DNA of 14,555 nt from Candidatus Peregrinibacteria bacterium CG_4_10_14_0_2_um_filter_43_11 (lineage in GTDB: Bacteria > Patescibacteriota > Gracilibacteria > UM-FILTER-43-11): NCBI GenBank assembly GCA_002792495.1, contig PFOK01000015.1, forward strand, positions 1,093-15,647. The letters run 5' to 3'. A program made the translations under genes and the position numbers. The notes beneath the pieces are model-generated. The model was not told the origin of the DNA, ran no database searches, and saw nothing but the letters and a program-made list of their open reading frames with translations. Of the stretch, positions 1-7,186 are shown one piece after another (position 1 is the first letter of the stretch; the number at the start of each line of letters is the position of its first letter).

Positions 1-173
1 AGATTTATTCCAAAGGCGTTCAGACAGAGAAAGAAAAAGTAAAATCGCAATTTGATGAACAATTGTATCATGCCAAAAGAGAAGCGCGTGAAAAAACCGA
101 GCGACAACATGAAGAAAAAGAAAAAAAAGATGAAGCAGCCTTGCTGGAAGAGATTCAGACTTTGGACGTATAA
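1..173 (+). CDS. C-terminal end of an unidentified charged protein (partial)
   Basis: An open frame enters from the left edge (first full codon at base 3) and ends at a TAA at 171-173, giving the last 56 residues of a protein. The peptide is very rich in Lys, Glu, Gln and Arg, with a heptad-like pattern of Leu, Ile and Ala near the end (ending LLEEIQTLDV), so it is probably an alpha-helical or coiled-coil tail. There is no start, domain or motif to name a family. It converges on the FmdB-type gene, whose stop lies 27 bases away. The only alternative is a chance open frame, but the composition and the clean stop next to a convergent gene favour a real gene. Confidence 0.55.
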   Translation, partial: IYSKGVQTEKEKVKSQFDEQLYHAKREAREKTERQHEEKEKKDEAALLEEIQTLDV

Positions 174-200
174 AGAGAATTACGAATTCTGTTTGCCTTG

Positions 201-431
201 TTATTTTGAGTTATGAGGGCAGTTTTTGCATGCTTCGGAGGATCCACCTTCCGGTTTTTTGGAGTCATTTTTATAAAACCCGCTCCCTTTGAATTGAATC
301 CCCGGCGCGGTCAGTAGTTTTTTGACTTTCGGGTGACCACATTCCAGACATTTTTCCGAAGGATGCCCCGCTGGTAGGAGCTTTTGAAATTCATGACCGC
401 ATTTTAAACATTTAAAGTGGTAGTTGGGCAT
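201..431 (-). CDS. FmdB-type zinc-ribbon protein
   Basis: A small 76-residue protein of the FmdB/Zn-ribbon_8 family. It opens with the family's typical MPNYHFKCLKCGHEF start and has two zinc-binding CxxC knuckles at Cys8/Cys11 and Cys28/Cys31. An invariant-looking LLTAPGIQFKGSGFY segment follows (about residues 39-53), which is the usual family core. A third CxxC (Cys68/Cys71, ACKNC) sits in the polar Ser/Lys/Gly-rich tail, which varies in this family. Length is normal. The start ATG is the only in-frame one, and no Shine-Dalgarno sequence precedes it. Family members are often annotated as putative regulators, but the biochemical role is not established. The gene is alone on its strand, convergent with the upstream fragment. 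Confidence 0.93.
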   Translation of the reverse strand: MPNYHFKCLKCGHEFQKLLPAGHPSEKCLECGHPKVKKLLTAPGIQFKGSGFYKNDSKKPEGGSSEACKNCPHNSK

Positions 432-478
432 TTTTTTATTACAAAATTACTAAATGATCAGATTGAAAGATAGACGAT

Positions 479-493
479 TGTGATTTTATCACA
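479..493. promoter_or_regulatory. Short palindrome upstream of the FmdB-type gene
   Basis: A perfect 6-base inverted repeat (TGTGAT / ATCACA) with a 3-base centre lies about 48 bases upstream of the zinc-ribbon gene's start, in a 110-base non-coding stretch (432-541). Its half-sites resemble CRP/FNR-family operators, but the spacing between TGTGA and TCACA is five bases rather than six. It could be an operator or a chance hairpin. I see no convincing promoter hexamers beside it. Confidence 0.25.
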
Positions 494-812
494 CACGCTA
501 CTATTAGCATAGCAAAGGTGAAAAAACCCAATCCTTTTGTCTCAATAAAAGAATGTCTCTTCCGTCGGCCTTAGGCAGATCGGCGTCATAACGACTAGGG
601 GTGTAAATGACGTTTTTTCCCCATCGTCATTCCGCACACCGATCACGCCATAAACGGACAGGTGCGGAACCCCTTTAACTGGAACGTATTCGGACGAAGA
701 ATTGTTTTTGCTATGCTTCAACGGTATTCCATTCACGACAACTTTATAATTACTTTTGTAGCGGGTTTTTAAAATGCCCCTAAAAACGGTGGTCTTTTCG
801 GTAGCAAAGGTG

Positions 813-840
813 TTGACGTACTTATTGCTTCCGTTAGAAT
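813..840 (+). promoter_or_regulatory. Candidate sigma70-type promoter of valS
   Basis: TTGACG (813-818) and TAGAAT (835-840) are separated by 16 bases, 30 bases ahead of the valS ATG. This predicts a transcript start near 847 and a 5' leader of about 23 bases without a Shine-Dalgarno sequence. Both hexamers differ from consensus at one or two positions, so it is plausible rather than certain. Confidence 0.45.
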
Positions 841-859
841 AATCTTGTAATCTTGTAAT
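840..859 (+). repeat. Tandem octamer at the predicted valS transcript start
   Basis: TAATCTTG is repeated directly two and a half times (840-847, 848-855, then TAAT at 856-859). It overlaps the predicted transcription start and leader of valS. It may be simple slippage, or a repeated binding site. It is too short for a T-box leader, so there is no sign of tRNA-dependent control. Confidence 0.7.
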
Positions 860-869
860 TTATAACTCA

Positions 870-3539
870 ATGATTGATCCCGCCTACAACGCCAAAGACC
901 ATGAAGATGGTATTTATAAACAATGGGAAGATTCCGGTGTTTTTAAGGCGAATGTCGACTCTCAAAAGCCCTCTTTCACGATCGCCATGCCACCCCCAAA
1001 TGCGACAGGGGTTTTGCACTTGGGGCACGCGGTGATGTTGGCGATTGAGGATATTTTAATCCGTCATAGAAGGATGAAAGGATATGAAGCCCTTTGGGTT
1101 CCGGGCACGGATCATGCGGCCATCGCGACAGAAAATGTGGTGATCAACAATTTAAAGAAGAATGAGGGGATGAAAGACCCGCGTTCAATGGGGCGAGAAG
1201 CCCTGGTGAAACGCATCGCGGAATACGTGGCCGAAAGTCAGGGAACGATTCGCGGGCAAGTGCGAAAAATAGGAGCCAGTTGCGACTGGAGCCGGGAACG
1301 CTACACCATGGATCCTGCCCTGAACCGTTGTGTGAATGAGGTGTTTAAAAAAATGTACGATGACGGATTGATTTACCGCGGTCATCGCATTGTGAATTGG
1401 GATCCTAATTTGCAAACCAATGTATCGGATGACGAAGTGGATTATAAGGAAGAAAAATCCCCGTTTTACACGTTTCAATACGGCCCTTTTCAAATCGCCA
1501 CCTCCCGCCCGGAAACGAAATTTGGTGATAAATATGTGGTGATGCATCCGGATGATGAACGGTACAAAGACTACAAACACGGCGACACGTTTAAGGCGGA
1601 ATGGATTAATGGAGAGGTGAAAGCGACGGTGATTAAAGACAAAGCGATCGACATGGAATTCGGAACCGGTGTGATGACCATCACCCCTTGGCATGACATG
1701 ACGGATTTTGAGATTGCCGAGCGACACAAACTGGATAAAGAGCAGATTATCGATTTGAATGGGAAACTCCTGGACATTGCTGATGAATTCGCGGGCATGC
1801 CGATTCATGAAGCGCGCGAGTTGATCGTTCAAAAACTCGACCGTAAAGGGCTTTTGGTAAAAACAGATGCGGAGTACGTTCACAAAGTCGCCATCAACTC
1901 CCGCGGGAAAGGCGTGATTGAACCTCAGATTCGCGAACAATGGTTTATTGATGTAAACGCCAAAAGCGTTCCGTGGAAAGGCGTGCAAATGAGCCTGAAA
2001 GAAATCATGCAACACGTCATCCGCGACAAAGCCATTTCCATCATTCCGGAACGGTTTGAGAAAACGTATTTTCATTGGATCGATAATTTGAAAGATTGGT
2101 GCATTTCCCGTCAGATCTGGTGGGGACATCGTATTCCTGTTTGGTACAAAACAGACGCCAATGAAAATGAAATGCACGTTGGCACACAAGCTCCGGATGG
2201 CGACGGATGGGAACAAGACCCAGACACCCTAGACACGTGGTTTTCTTCGGCGCTATGGACGTGGAGTACGCTTGTAGACCCCGCTCTGGCGGAGGATCAC
2301 TCCCTTTCATTGCAAGACCTGCTCCAAAAAAGCCCTGACTTTGTAAAATTCCATCCCACTCAAGTGATGGAAACGGGTTACGACATTCTTTTCTTCTGGA
2401 TCGCCCGTATGATTTTGATGACCACTTATGTCACCGGTCAAGTCCCTTTTGAAACGGTGTATCTGCATGGGCTCATCCGCACACGAGAGGGGAAGAAGAT
2501 GAGTAAATCCGATCCCGCCACCTGCATCAATCCGCTGGATATGATCGAGAAATACGGTGCCGACGCCCTCCGCATGAGCATGGTGATTGGCAATTCCCCC
2601 GGCAACGACATGCGCCTGTACGAAGAAAAAATCAAAGGGTATCGAAACTTTACCAACAAACTGTGGAACGCGAGCCGTTTTGTGCTGGGGATTCTGGAAG
2701 AAAAAGGAGTGACTGAGGAGCCCGCAATCAAGATGGATCACCTCTCCCCTTTTGACGAATGGATTCTCACCAAACTAAACCGAACGATCACTTCCGTAGA
2801 CGATCACCTGATGAACTTTCGCATTAGCCAAGCCGGTGAAGAGCTGTATAGCTTCATGTGGGATGATTTTTGCGACTGGTATCTGGAACTTTCCAAAGGA
2901 GACAATCAAAACCCCACCGTGCTTTATCACGTGCTCAAAAACCTACTCATCCTCCTTCATCCCATCATTCCGTTCGTTACCGAAACGCTATGGTCACACC
3001 TCCCCGCAACGGATGACATGCTCATTGCACATGAATATCCCGCTGTCGTTGCGGAAAACAAAGGAGAACAGGGTTTTGAACAAACAGAACTTTTGATCCG
3101 ACTCGTCACCTCCATTCGTCGTCTGCGCGCGGAAAACAAGGTAGAACCAGCAAAAAAAGTCTCCGCCACACTTCACGCGCACGATCAACTGGAGTTGATT
3201 ACGCCACTAAAAGAAGACGTGATCCGTTTGGCCCGATTGAGCGAACTCACGCTGGAGGAAAAAGGTGAAAAAATCGCCAACGCCGCCACCGATGTGATCG
3301 GAACCATAGAACTTTTTTTACCACTGGAAGGACTGGTGGATATGGAACAAGAAAAAAAACGACTAACCAAAGAAGTCGCGAACCTAAAGCAATACATCAG
3401 TGGCCTCCAAAAAAAGTTAGACAACGCGTCCTTTGTCCAAAACGCTCCCCCTGCCGTGATAGAAGGTGAGCAGGCAAAATTGCAAGAAGCAAGGGCGAAA
3501 ATGGAGAAAATAAAAGAGCAGATTGATGGGATAATTTAA
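870..3539 (+). CDS. valS: Valyl-tRNA synthetase
   Basis: A complete class Ia aminoacyl-tRNA synthetase of 889 residues that attaches valine to tRNA-Val in the cytoplasm. Length is typical of bacterial ValRS. The HIGH-type ATP site is HLGH at residues 50-53, preceded by the usual PPPNATG. The CP1 editing domain, which removes mischarged threonine, is recognisable by ATSRPET (about 210-216) and the later GTGVMTITPWHD segment. A WWGH block follows, and the KMSKS loop is intact at residues 543-547. The C-terminal 65 residues form the Lys/Glu-rich coiled-coil arm expected of ValRS. Start: the ATG at 870 is followed at once by the family-typical PAYNAKDHEDGIYKQWE. No Shine-Dalgarno sequence is present. 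Its GC content is clearly higher than that of the operon downstream, so this is probably resident chromosome. The large open frame on the opposite strand is a shadow of this gene. Confidence 0.98.
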   Translation: MIDPAYNAKDHEDGIYKQWEDSGVFKANVDSQKPSFTIAMPPPNATGVLHLGHAVMLAIEDILIRHRRMKGYEALWVPGTDHAAIATENVVINNLKKNEGMKDPRSMGREALVKRIAEYVAESQGTIRGQVRKIGASCDWSRERYTMDPALNRCVNEVFKKMYDDGLIYRGHRIVNWDPNLQTNVSDDEVDYKEEKSPFYTFQYGPFQIATSRPETKFGDKYVVMHPDDERYKDYKHGDTFKAEWINGEVKATVIKDKAIDMEFGTGVMTITPWHDMTDFEIAERHKLDKEQIIDLNGKLLDIADEFAGMPIHEARELIVQKLDRKGLLVKTDAEYVHKVAINSRGKGVIEPQIREQWFIDVNAKSVPWKGVQMSLKEIMQHVIRDKAISIIPERFEKTYFHWIDNLKDWCISRQIWWGHRIPVWYKTDANENEMHVGTQAPDGDGWEQDPDTLDTWFSSALWTWSTLVDPALAEDHSLSLQDLLQKSPDFVKFHPTQVMETGYDILFFWIARMILMTTYVTGQVPFETVYLHGLIRTREGKKMSKSDPATCINPLDMIEKYGADALRMSMVIGNSPGNDMRLYEEKIKGYRNFTNKLWNASRFVLGILEEKGVTEEPAIKMDHLSPFDEWILTKLNRTITSVDDHLMNFRISQAGEELYSFMWDDFCDWYLELSKGDNQNPTVLYHVLKNLLILLHPIIPFVTETLWSHLPATDDMLIAHEYPAVVAENKGEQGFEQTELLIRLVTSIRRLRAENKVEPAKKVSATLHAHDQLELITPLKEDVIRLARLSELTLEEKGEKIANAATDVIGTIELFLPLEGLVDMEQEKKRLTKEVANLKQYISGLQKKLDNASFVQNAPPAVIEGEQAKLQEARAKMEKIKEQIDGII

Positions 3540-3548
3540 GGAAGCTCT

Positions 3549-3632
3549 AACTGGTTTCTATCGTCAATTTGAGTTCCGATGACCTACATCAATCCGTTAT
3601 TAGTCGGCAAACAATGCCGATAGAAACGAGTT
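3549..3632. repeat. Large stem-loop directly after valS
   Basis: The arms 3549-3563 and 3618-3632 are complementary at 14 of 15 positions, around a 54-base loop. Nested at the end of the loop is a second perfect hairpin (TCGGCA 3604-3609 / TGCCGA 3615-3620, five-base loop). An outer continuation (GCTCTAAC from 3544, GTTAAGC to 3636) can also pair if one base is bulged. A T-rich run follows about 15 bases later, so it could end valS transcription. Its left end lies ten bases after the valS stop, and its right end joins the outermost inverted-repeat block of the cassette. It may therefore be a recombination or insertion site instead. Confidence 0.7.
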
Positions 3633-3714
3633 AAGCAACATATATTTTTTTCTATTTAGATGTTTCCCGTTCCGATTTCTTAGTGAATACAAGGGGTGTA
3701 AAACAAGATTTTTT
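3630..3714 (+). repeat. Left composite inverted repeat
   Basis: The left member of the flanking pair has, from outside inwards, GTTAAGCAAC (3630-3639), GTTTCCCGTTCCGATTTCTT (3662-3681) and GTAAAACAAGATTTTTT (3698-3714). Each block recurs reverse-complemented and in mirrored order at the right end, matching 10/10, 19/20 and 17/17. A shared ATTTAG/CTAAAT stretch lies between the first two. Spacer lengths differ by a few bases, as in diverged copies. Confidence 0.75.
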
Positions 3715-3742
3715 ATTTTTTAGGGGAGTTAAATTGCATTAA

Positions 3743-3767
3743 TGACAAAACATGACAAATTTTGACA
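3743..3767 (+). promoter_or_regulatory. Three TGACA repeats at exact 10-base spacing
   Basis: TGACA begins at 3743, 3753 and 3763. The first two copies extend to ATGACAAA, and the third forms part of the -35 hexamer TTGACA. Ten-base phasing puts all three on the same face of the helix, which is what cooperative binding by a small regulator would need. The likeliest ligand is the HTH protein encoded just downstream. Confidence 0.45.
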
Positions 3768-3790
3768 TATCAGGCGTCTTAAATTAAAAT
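3762..3790 (+). promoter_or_regulatory. Main promoter of the defence operon
   Basis: A perfect TTGACA (3762-3767) and a TAAAAT (3785-3790) are separated by the optimal 17 bases. They lie 21 bases before the ATG of the HTH gene. The predicted start near 3797 gives a leader of about 15 bases, with no Shine-Dalgarno sequence. It overlaps the TGACA repeats at -35 and a palindrome at -10, so it is probably repressed or tuned. Confidence 0.75.
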
Positions 3791-3808
3791 GACTGCATAA
3801 GTCATTTT
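3786..3808. promoter_or_regulatory. Palindrome overlapping the -10 and start site
   Basis: AAAATGACT and AGTCATTTT form a perfect 9-base inverted repeat around GCATA. It begins inside the -10 hexamer and ends 3 bases before the HTH gene's ATG, with a run of seven T at 3805-3811. Because it starts upstream of the predicted transcript start, the whole hairpin would not be in the RNA. An operator is therefore a better reading than an attenuator, although the trailing T-run could make it a weak terminator for transcripts arriving from valS. Confidence 0.55.
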
Positions 3809-3811
3809 TTT

Positions 3812-3985
3812 ATGGCCTCTCAAAAACTTTTAACGCTCAAAGAAGTCGCTAAAATCCTACGAGTTAGTGAAAGATCAGTAATGCGCTATATAGAATCCGG
3901 CCGATTGAAGGCTTCTAAGATAGGTCAATGGCGCATTCGGCAAACGGATGTAGCCAGTTTTATAGAGGAAAATTTAAACAAATAA
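3812..3985 (+). CDS. 57-residue excisionase/MerR-like HTH regulator
   Basis: A short gene running from ATG at 3812 to TAA at 3983-3985. The product is almost entirely one winged helix-turn-helix of the HTH_17/excisionase type. It shows LTLKEVAKILRVSERSVMRYI (helix-turn-helix, residues 7-27), then SGRLKASKIGQWRIR (wing, residues 29-43), then a helix DVASFIEEN. This is the usual size and layout of the family, whose members bind DNA as transcription regulators or as recombination directionality factors. It is the first gene of the operon, four bases before the helicase gene. A strong promoter with operator-like repeats lies directly upstream. I infer autoregulation and control of the restriction genes, like the C protein of some restriction systems, but from a different fold. 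An excisionase role in moving the cassette is the alternative. Confidence 0.88.
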   Translation: MASQKLLTLKEVAKILRVSERSVMRYIESGRLKASKIGQWRIRQTDVASFIEENLNK

Positions 3986-3989
3986 TCCT

Positions 3990-6900
3990 ATGAATTCAGA
4001 TTTAACTTTTATCACCAACGAAGGTGCCCAAAGTCTCAAACAAAGATTTGAGGTGTTAATAAAAGATACCAAATTCTTCGATTGTCTTGTGGGTTATTTC
4101 TATTCAAGCGGTTTTCATGCAGTTTACAAGTCGTTAGAAAAAACTGAAAAGGTCAGAATCCTTATTGGCATCAGCACCAACAAACAAACATATGAACTGA
4201 TGGAAAAAGCGAAAGTGGAGAAACAGCAGTCCTTGCAGTTTTCAAGCTCAGAAACAAAAGAGCAGTTAGGTGAAATGGTTGAAAATGAAATGGAAAATGC
4301 TGAAGATAGCGAGCGCACGGAAGGTGGTGTAGCCAAATTCATTGAATGGATAAGAAGCGGAAAACTTGAAATACGAGCATATCCTTCCGAAAGAATACAT
4401 GCCAAGGTTTATATTATGACTTTTGGCGAAGATGATAGAGATAAAGGCCGCGTAATTACAGGCTCCAGTAATTTTACCCATGCGGGCTTGATTGATAATC
4501 TTGAGTTCAATGTTGAGCTTAAAAACCGGGCTGATTATAACTTCGCCTTGGATAAGTTCAATCATCTATGGGAAAACGCTGTTGATGTAAGCGAAAAGTA
4601 CATTGAAACAATCCAAAACAAAACCTGGCTTAGCGACAATATCACTCCTTATGAGCTCTATCTCAAATTCCTGTATGAATACTTCAAAGAAGATCTGCGT
4701 CAGCAGGATGAGATGATGCTTCGCTATTTGCCTGAAGAGTTTAAAAAACTGGAATATCAGGAGCAAGCCGTTTTAAATGCTAAAAAAATATTAGAAGAGT
4801 ATGGCGGTGTCTTTATATCTGATGTTGTGGGACTTGGAAAAACCTATATTTCAGCCATGCTCGCAGGTCAAATTGAGGGACGCACACTCGTTTTAGCTCC
4901 ACCCGTTCTGCTTGATAAAGCCAATCCTGGCTCATGGCCAAATGTTTTCTCGGATTTTCGAATTCACGCTGATTTTGAATCCATCGGCAAGCTTGATAAT
5001 CTCCTTAAAAGAGGTACTGAAAAATATGAAAACATATTCATTGATGAAGCCCACCGCTTTCGCACAGAAAACAATGTTACCTATGAAAAATTGGCAGAAA
5101 TTTGCCGTGGAAAAAAAGTAATTTTGGTAACCGCAACACCCTACAATAATTCACCAAAGGATATTCTGAGTCAGATTAAGCTATTTCAAAAAGCGAGAAA
5201 GAGCACCATTCCTAATTTACCAGACTTAGAACATTTTTTTGCCAGCCTTGAACGAAAACTTAAGAATCTGGATCGACAAAGTGATTTTGCGGAATACATT
5301 AAAGTTGTAAAAGAAAATTCCAAAGAAATTCGGGAAAAAGTTTTGAAATACCTAATGGTACGCAGAACCCGGACAGAGATTAATAAATACTATGCTGAAG
5401 ATCTATCAAAGCAAAAACTAAAGTTCCCTGAAGTAGAAAAGCCATGTTCAGCCTTTTATGAACTGAACGAAAAAGAAGATTCGGTTTTTACAAGAACCAT
5501 TAGTCTGGTGACGAGTGGATTCAAATACGCCCGTTATACCCCAATGTTGTATTACAAGGGCGAACTATCCCAGCCCGAGGAATTGGCACAGCATAACATG
5601 GGAAAGTTCATGAAAATTTTGCTCATCAAGCGACTGGAAAGCAGTTTTTACGCCTTTCGAAACACACTGGAAAGATTCTGCAATTCATACCAGCAATTTT
5701 TGGATGAATTCGACAAAGGTAATGTCTACGTCAGTAAAAAATACACCAGCAAGATTTTTGAATTATTGGAAGATGATAATGATCAAGCGGTAGAGATGTT
5801 TATCAGTGAAGGCAAAGCAGATAAATTTCCAAGCAAAGATTTTAGGGATGACTTAAGAAAAGACTTACAAAGCGACCTTGATACGCTAAAAGAAATAAAA
5901 AGAATGTGGGCTGATGTTAAGCGGGATCCCAAACTGCTTACATTGCTTGAAAAGCTGGACAGCGACCCCATTTTAAAAAAGAATAAACTGATTATTTTTA
6001 CTGAATCAAGAGAAACAGCGGATTATCTTGCTGAAAACATTGAGAAAAAAATACCCGGTCAGGCACTTGCGTTCACGGGCTCATCGAGTGATTCGGTACG
6101 CGAACAGGTCATAGATAATTTTGATGCAAAGGCCAAATTCCCAAAAAATGATCATCGAATTCTTATTTGTACGGAAATACTGGCTGAAGGCGTGAACCTT
6201 CATCGTTCGAACGTGGTCATTAATTATGACCTACCATGGAATCCGACCCGCATGATGCAAAGAGTAGGCCGAATTAACCGTGTCGATACAAAATTCGACA
6301 CAATTTACACCTATAATTTCTTTCCGACCAAACAAGCTAATGAGCAGATCAAACTGGAAGAAGCGGTTAAAGCTAAAATCAGCGCATTTTTAACATTGCT
6401 GGGTGGTGACGCTCATCTGCTTACGGAAGGTGAACCGATAGATTCACACGAACTGTGGAACAGATTAACTTCCAAAAGCACGCTGACAGGTGAAGATGAA
6501 AGTGAAGAAAGTGAATTGAAGTATCTTCATGTAATCAGGAATATCCGTGACAAAGAGCCTGATGTATTTGAGCGAATTAAACGCCTACCCAAAAAGGCGC
6601 GAACCGCTCGTGAGGATAAGCAATACATGGACAATTTGCTGACCTATTTCCGACGTGGGAAAATACAAAAGTTTTTCATAGCTGACAATAAGCCGGAAGC
6701 ACAGGAGCTGGATTTTCTATCTGCAGCAAAAACACTGGAAACAGCTAAAGCAACGAAACAGCAAAAAGTAGATAAGAACTTCTATCAGCTTCTTGATAAG
6801 AATAAGGAAGCGTTTGTGCTGGCAAATACAGAAGAATTGCCCGAAACACGTGGGAGAGGTGGGCGTGATAGCGCAACACAGATTTTACGGATTCTAAAAG

Positions 6901-7181
6901 CCACTCTGAAAGACCGCAGGCAGTTTACCGAAGATCAGGAATTATATCTCAAAAAAGTACTGGTTCAGCTTGAAGAAGGCGGATTACCCAAACAAACAAC
7001 CCGCATTACCTTACAGGCTTTAAATAAACAGCTTGAAAAGGCTTTTAACCCCCTCAAAATCCTTGCAGTACTTGAAAGCAATATCTCCAGCCGATTATTA
7101 GAGGGGCATTTTGCGGAAATTTCCAATGGTGGTAATACCGGCAAGCGCGAAGTGATCCTTTCAGAATTCTTTACAAAATAA
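3990..7181 (+). CDS. Phospholipase D-like nuclease / SNF2-type helicase fusion
   Basis: A 1063-residue two-part enzyme. Residues 1-200 form a phospholipase-D-type domain with a single HKD-like site: His137-x-Lys139 followed by GSSNF at 158-162. One-motif PLD proteins of this kind act as nucleases, usually as dimers. Residues 245-850 form an SF2 helicase/translocase of the SNF2/HepA group. Its motifs are motif I VVGLGKT (279-285), the DEAH box (352-355), TATP (381-384), and in the second lobe TEILAEGVNL and QRVGRINR (757-764). A long charged linker separates the two RecA lobes. The last 200 residues are charged helices without a named domain. It probably translocates on DNA and cleaves unmodified invaders, partnered with the methyltransferase five bases downstream. 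Similar fusions occur in phage-defence loci, and DISARM has the same activities on separate proteins. All ATPase motifs look intact. Confidence 0.93.
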   Translation: MNSDLTFITNEGAQSLKQRFEVLIKDTKFFDCLVGYFYSSGFHAVYKSLEKTEKVRILIGISTNKQTYELMEKAKVEKQQSLQFSSSETKEQLGEMVENEMENAEDSERTEGGVAKFIEWIRSGKLEIRAYPSERIHAKVYIMTFGEDDRDKGRVITGSSNFTHAGLIDNLEFNVELKNRADYNFALDKFNHLWENAVDVSEKYIETIQNKTWLSDNITPYELYLKFLYEYFKEDLRQQDEMMLRYLPEEFKKLEYQEQAVLNAKKILEEYGGVFISDVVGLGKTYISAMLAGQIEGRTLVLAPPVLLDKANPGSWPNVFSDFRIHADFESIGKLDNLLKRGTEKYENIFIDEAHRFRTENNVTYEKLAEICRGKKVILVTATPYNNSPKDILSQIKLFQKARKSTIPNLPDLEHFFASLERKLKNLDRQSDFAEYIKVVKENSKEIREKVLKYLMVRRTRTEINKYYAEDLSKQKLKFPEVEKPCSAFYELNEKEDSVFTRTISLVTSGFKYARYTPMLYYKGELSQPEELAQHNMGKFMKILLIKRLESSFYAFRNTLERFCNSYQQFLDEFDKGNVYVSKKYTSKIFELLEDDNDQAVEMFISEGKADKFPSKDFRDDLRKDLQSDLDTLKEIKRMWADVKRDPKLLTLLEKLDSDPILKKNKLIIFTESRETADYLAENIEKKIPGQALAFTGSSSDSVREQVIDNFDAKAKFPKNDHRILICTEILAEGVNLHRSNVVINYDLPWNPTRMMQRVGRINRVDTKFDTIYTYNFFPTKQANEQIKLEEAVKAKISAFLTLLGGDAHLLTEGEPIDSHELWNRLTSKSTLTGEDESEESELKYLHVIRNIRDKEPDVFERIKRLPKKARTAREDKQYMDNLLTYFRRGKIQKFFIADNKPEAQELDFLSAAKTLETAKATKQQKVDKNFYQLLDKNKEAFVLANTEELPETRGRGGRDSATQILRILKATLKDRRQFTEDQELYLKKVLVQLEEGGLPKQTTRITLQALNKQLEKAFNPLKILAVLESNISSRLLEGHFAEISNGGNTGKREVILSEFFTK

Positions 7182-7186
7182 AATCA

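Larger units (their letters stand above)
542..859 (-). pseudogene. Probable remnant of a protein gene lacking a normal start
   Basis: The minus-strand frame is open for 105 codons, from just inside an upstream stop (reading TAA at 862-860) to a TGA at 544-542. The translation has protein-like composition, for example segments YVNTFATEKTTVFRGIL, YKVVVNGIPLKHS and VPHLSVYGVIGVRNDDGEK, with alternating beta-type patterns. No ATG exists in the frame. The first acceptable start is a GTG at 736-734, which would give 64 residues and leave out coding-looking sequence upstream. A valS promoter candidate lies inside the upstream part. I read it as a truncated or decayed gene, but a small live gene from the GTG, or a chance open frame, cannot be excluded. 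I do not recognise the family. Confidence 0.35.

Noticed and set aside
176..190. An intrinsic terminator between the convergent genes at the left edge
   Set aside because: AGAATT-ACG-AATTCT can pair, but the stem is short and AT-rich, and no T-run follows on either strand.
479..493. A CRP operator
   Set aside because: TGTGA and TCACA are separated by five bases rather than the required six. It is kept only as an unspecified palindrome.
1185..2216. A 343-codon minus-strand open frame
   Set aside because: It lies fully inside valS, whose motifs are unmistakable. The opposite-strand frame has the skewed composition of a shadow.
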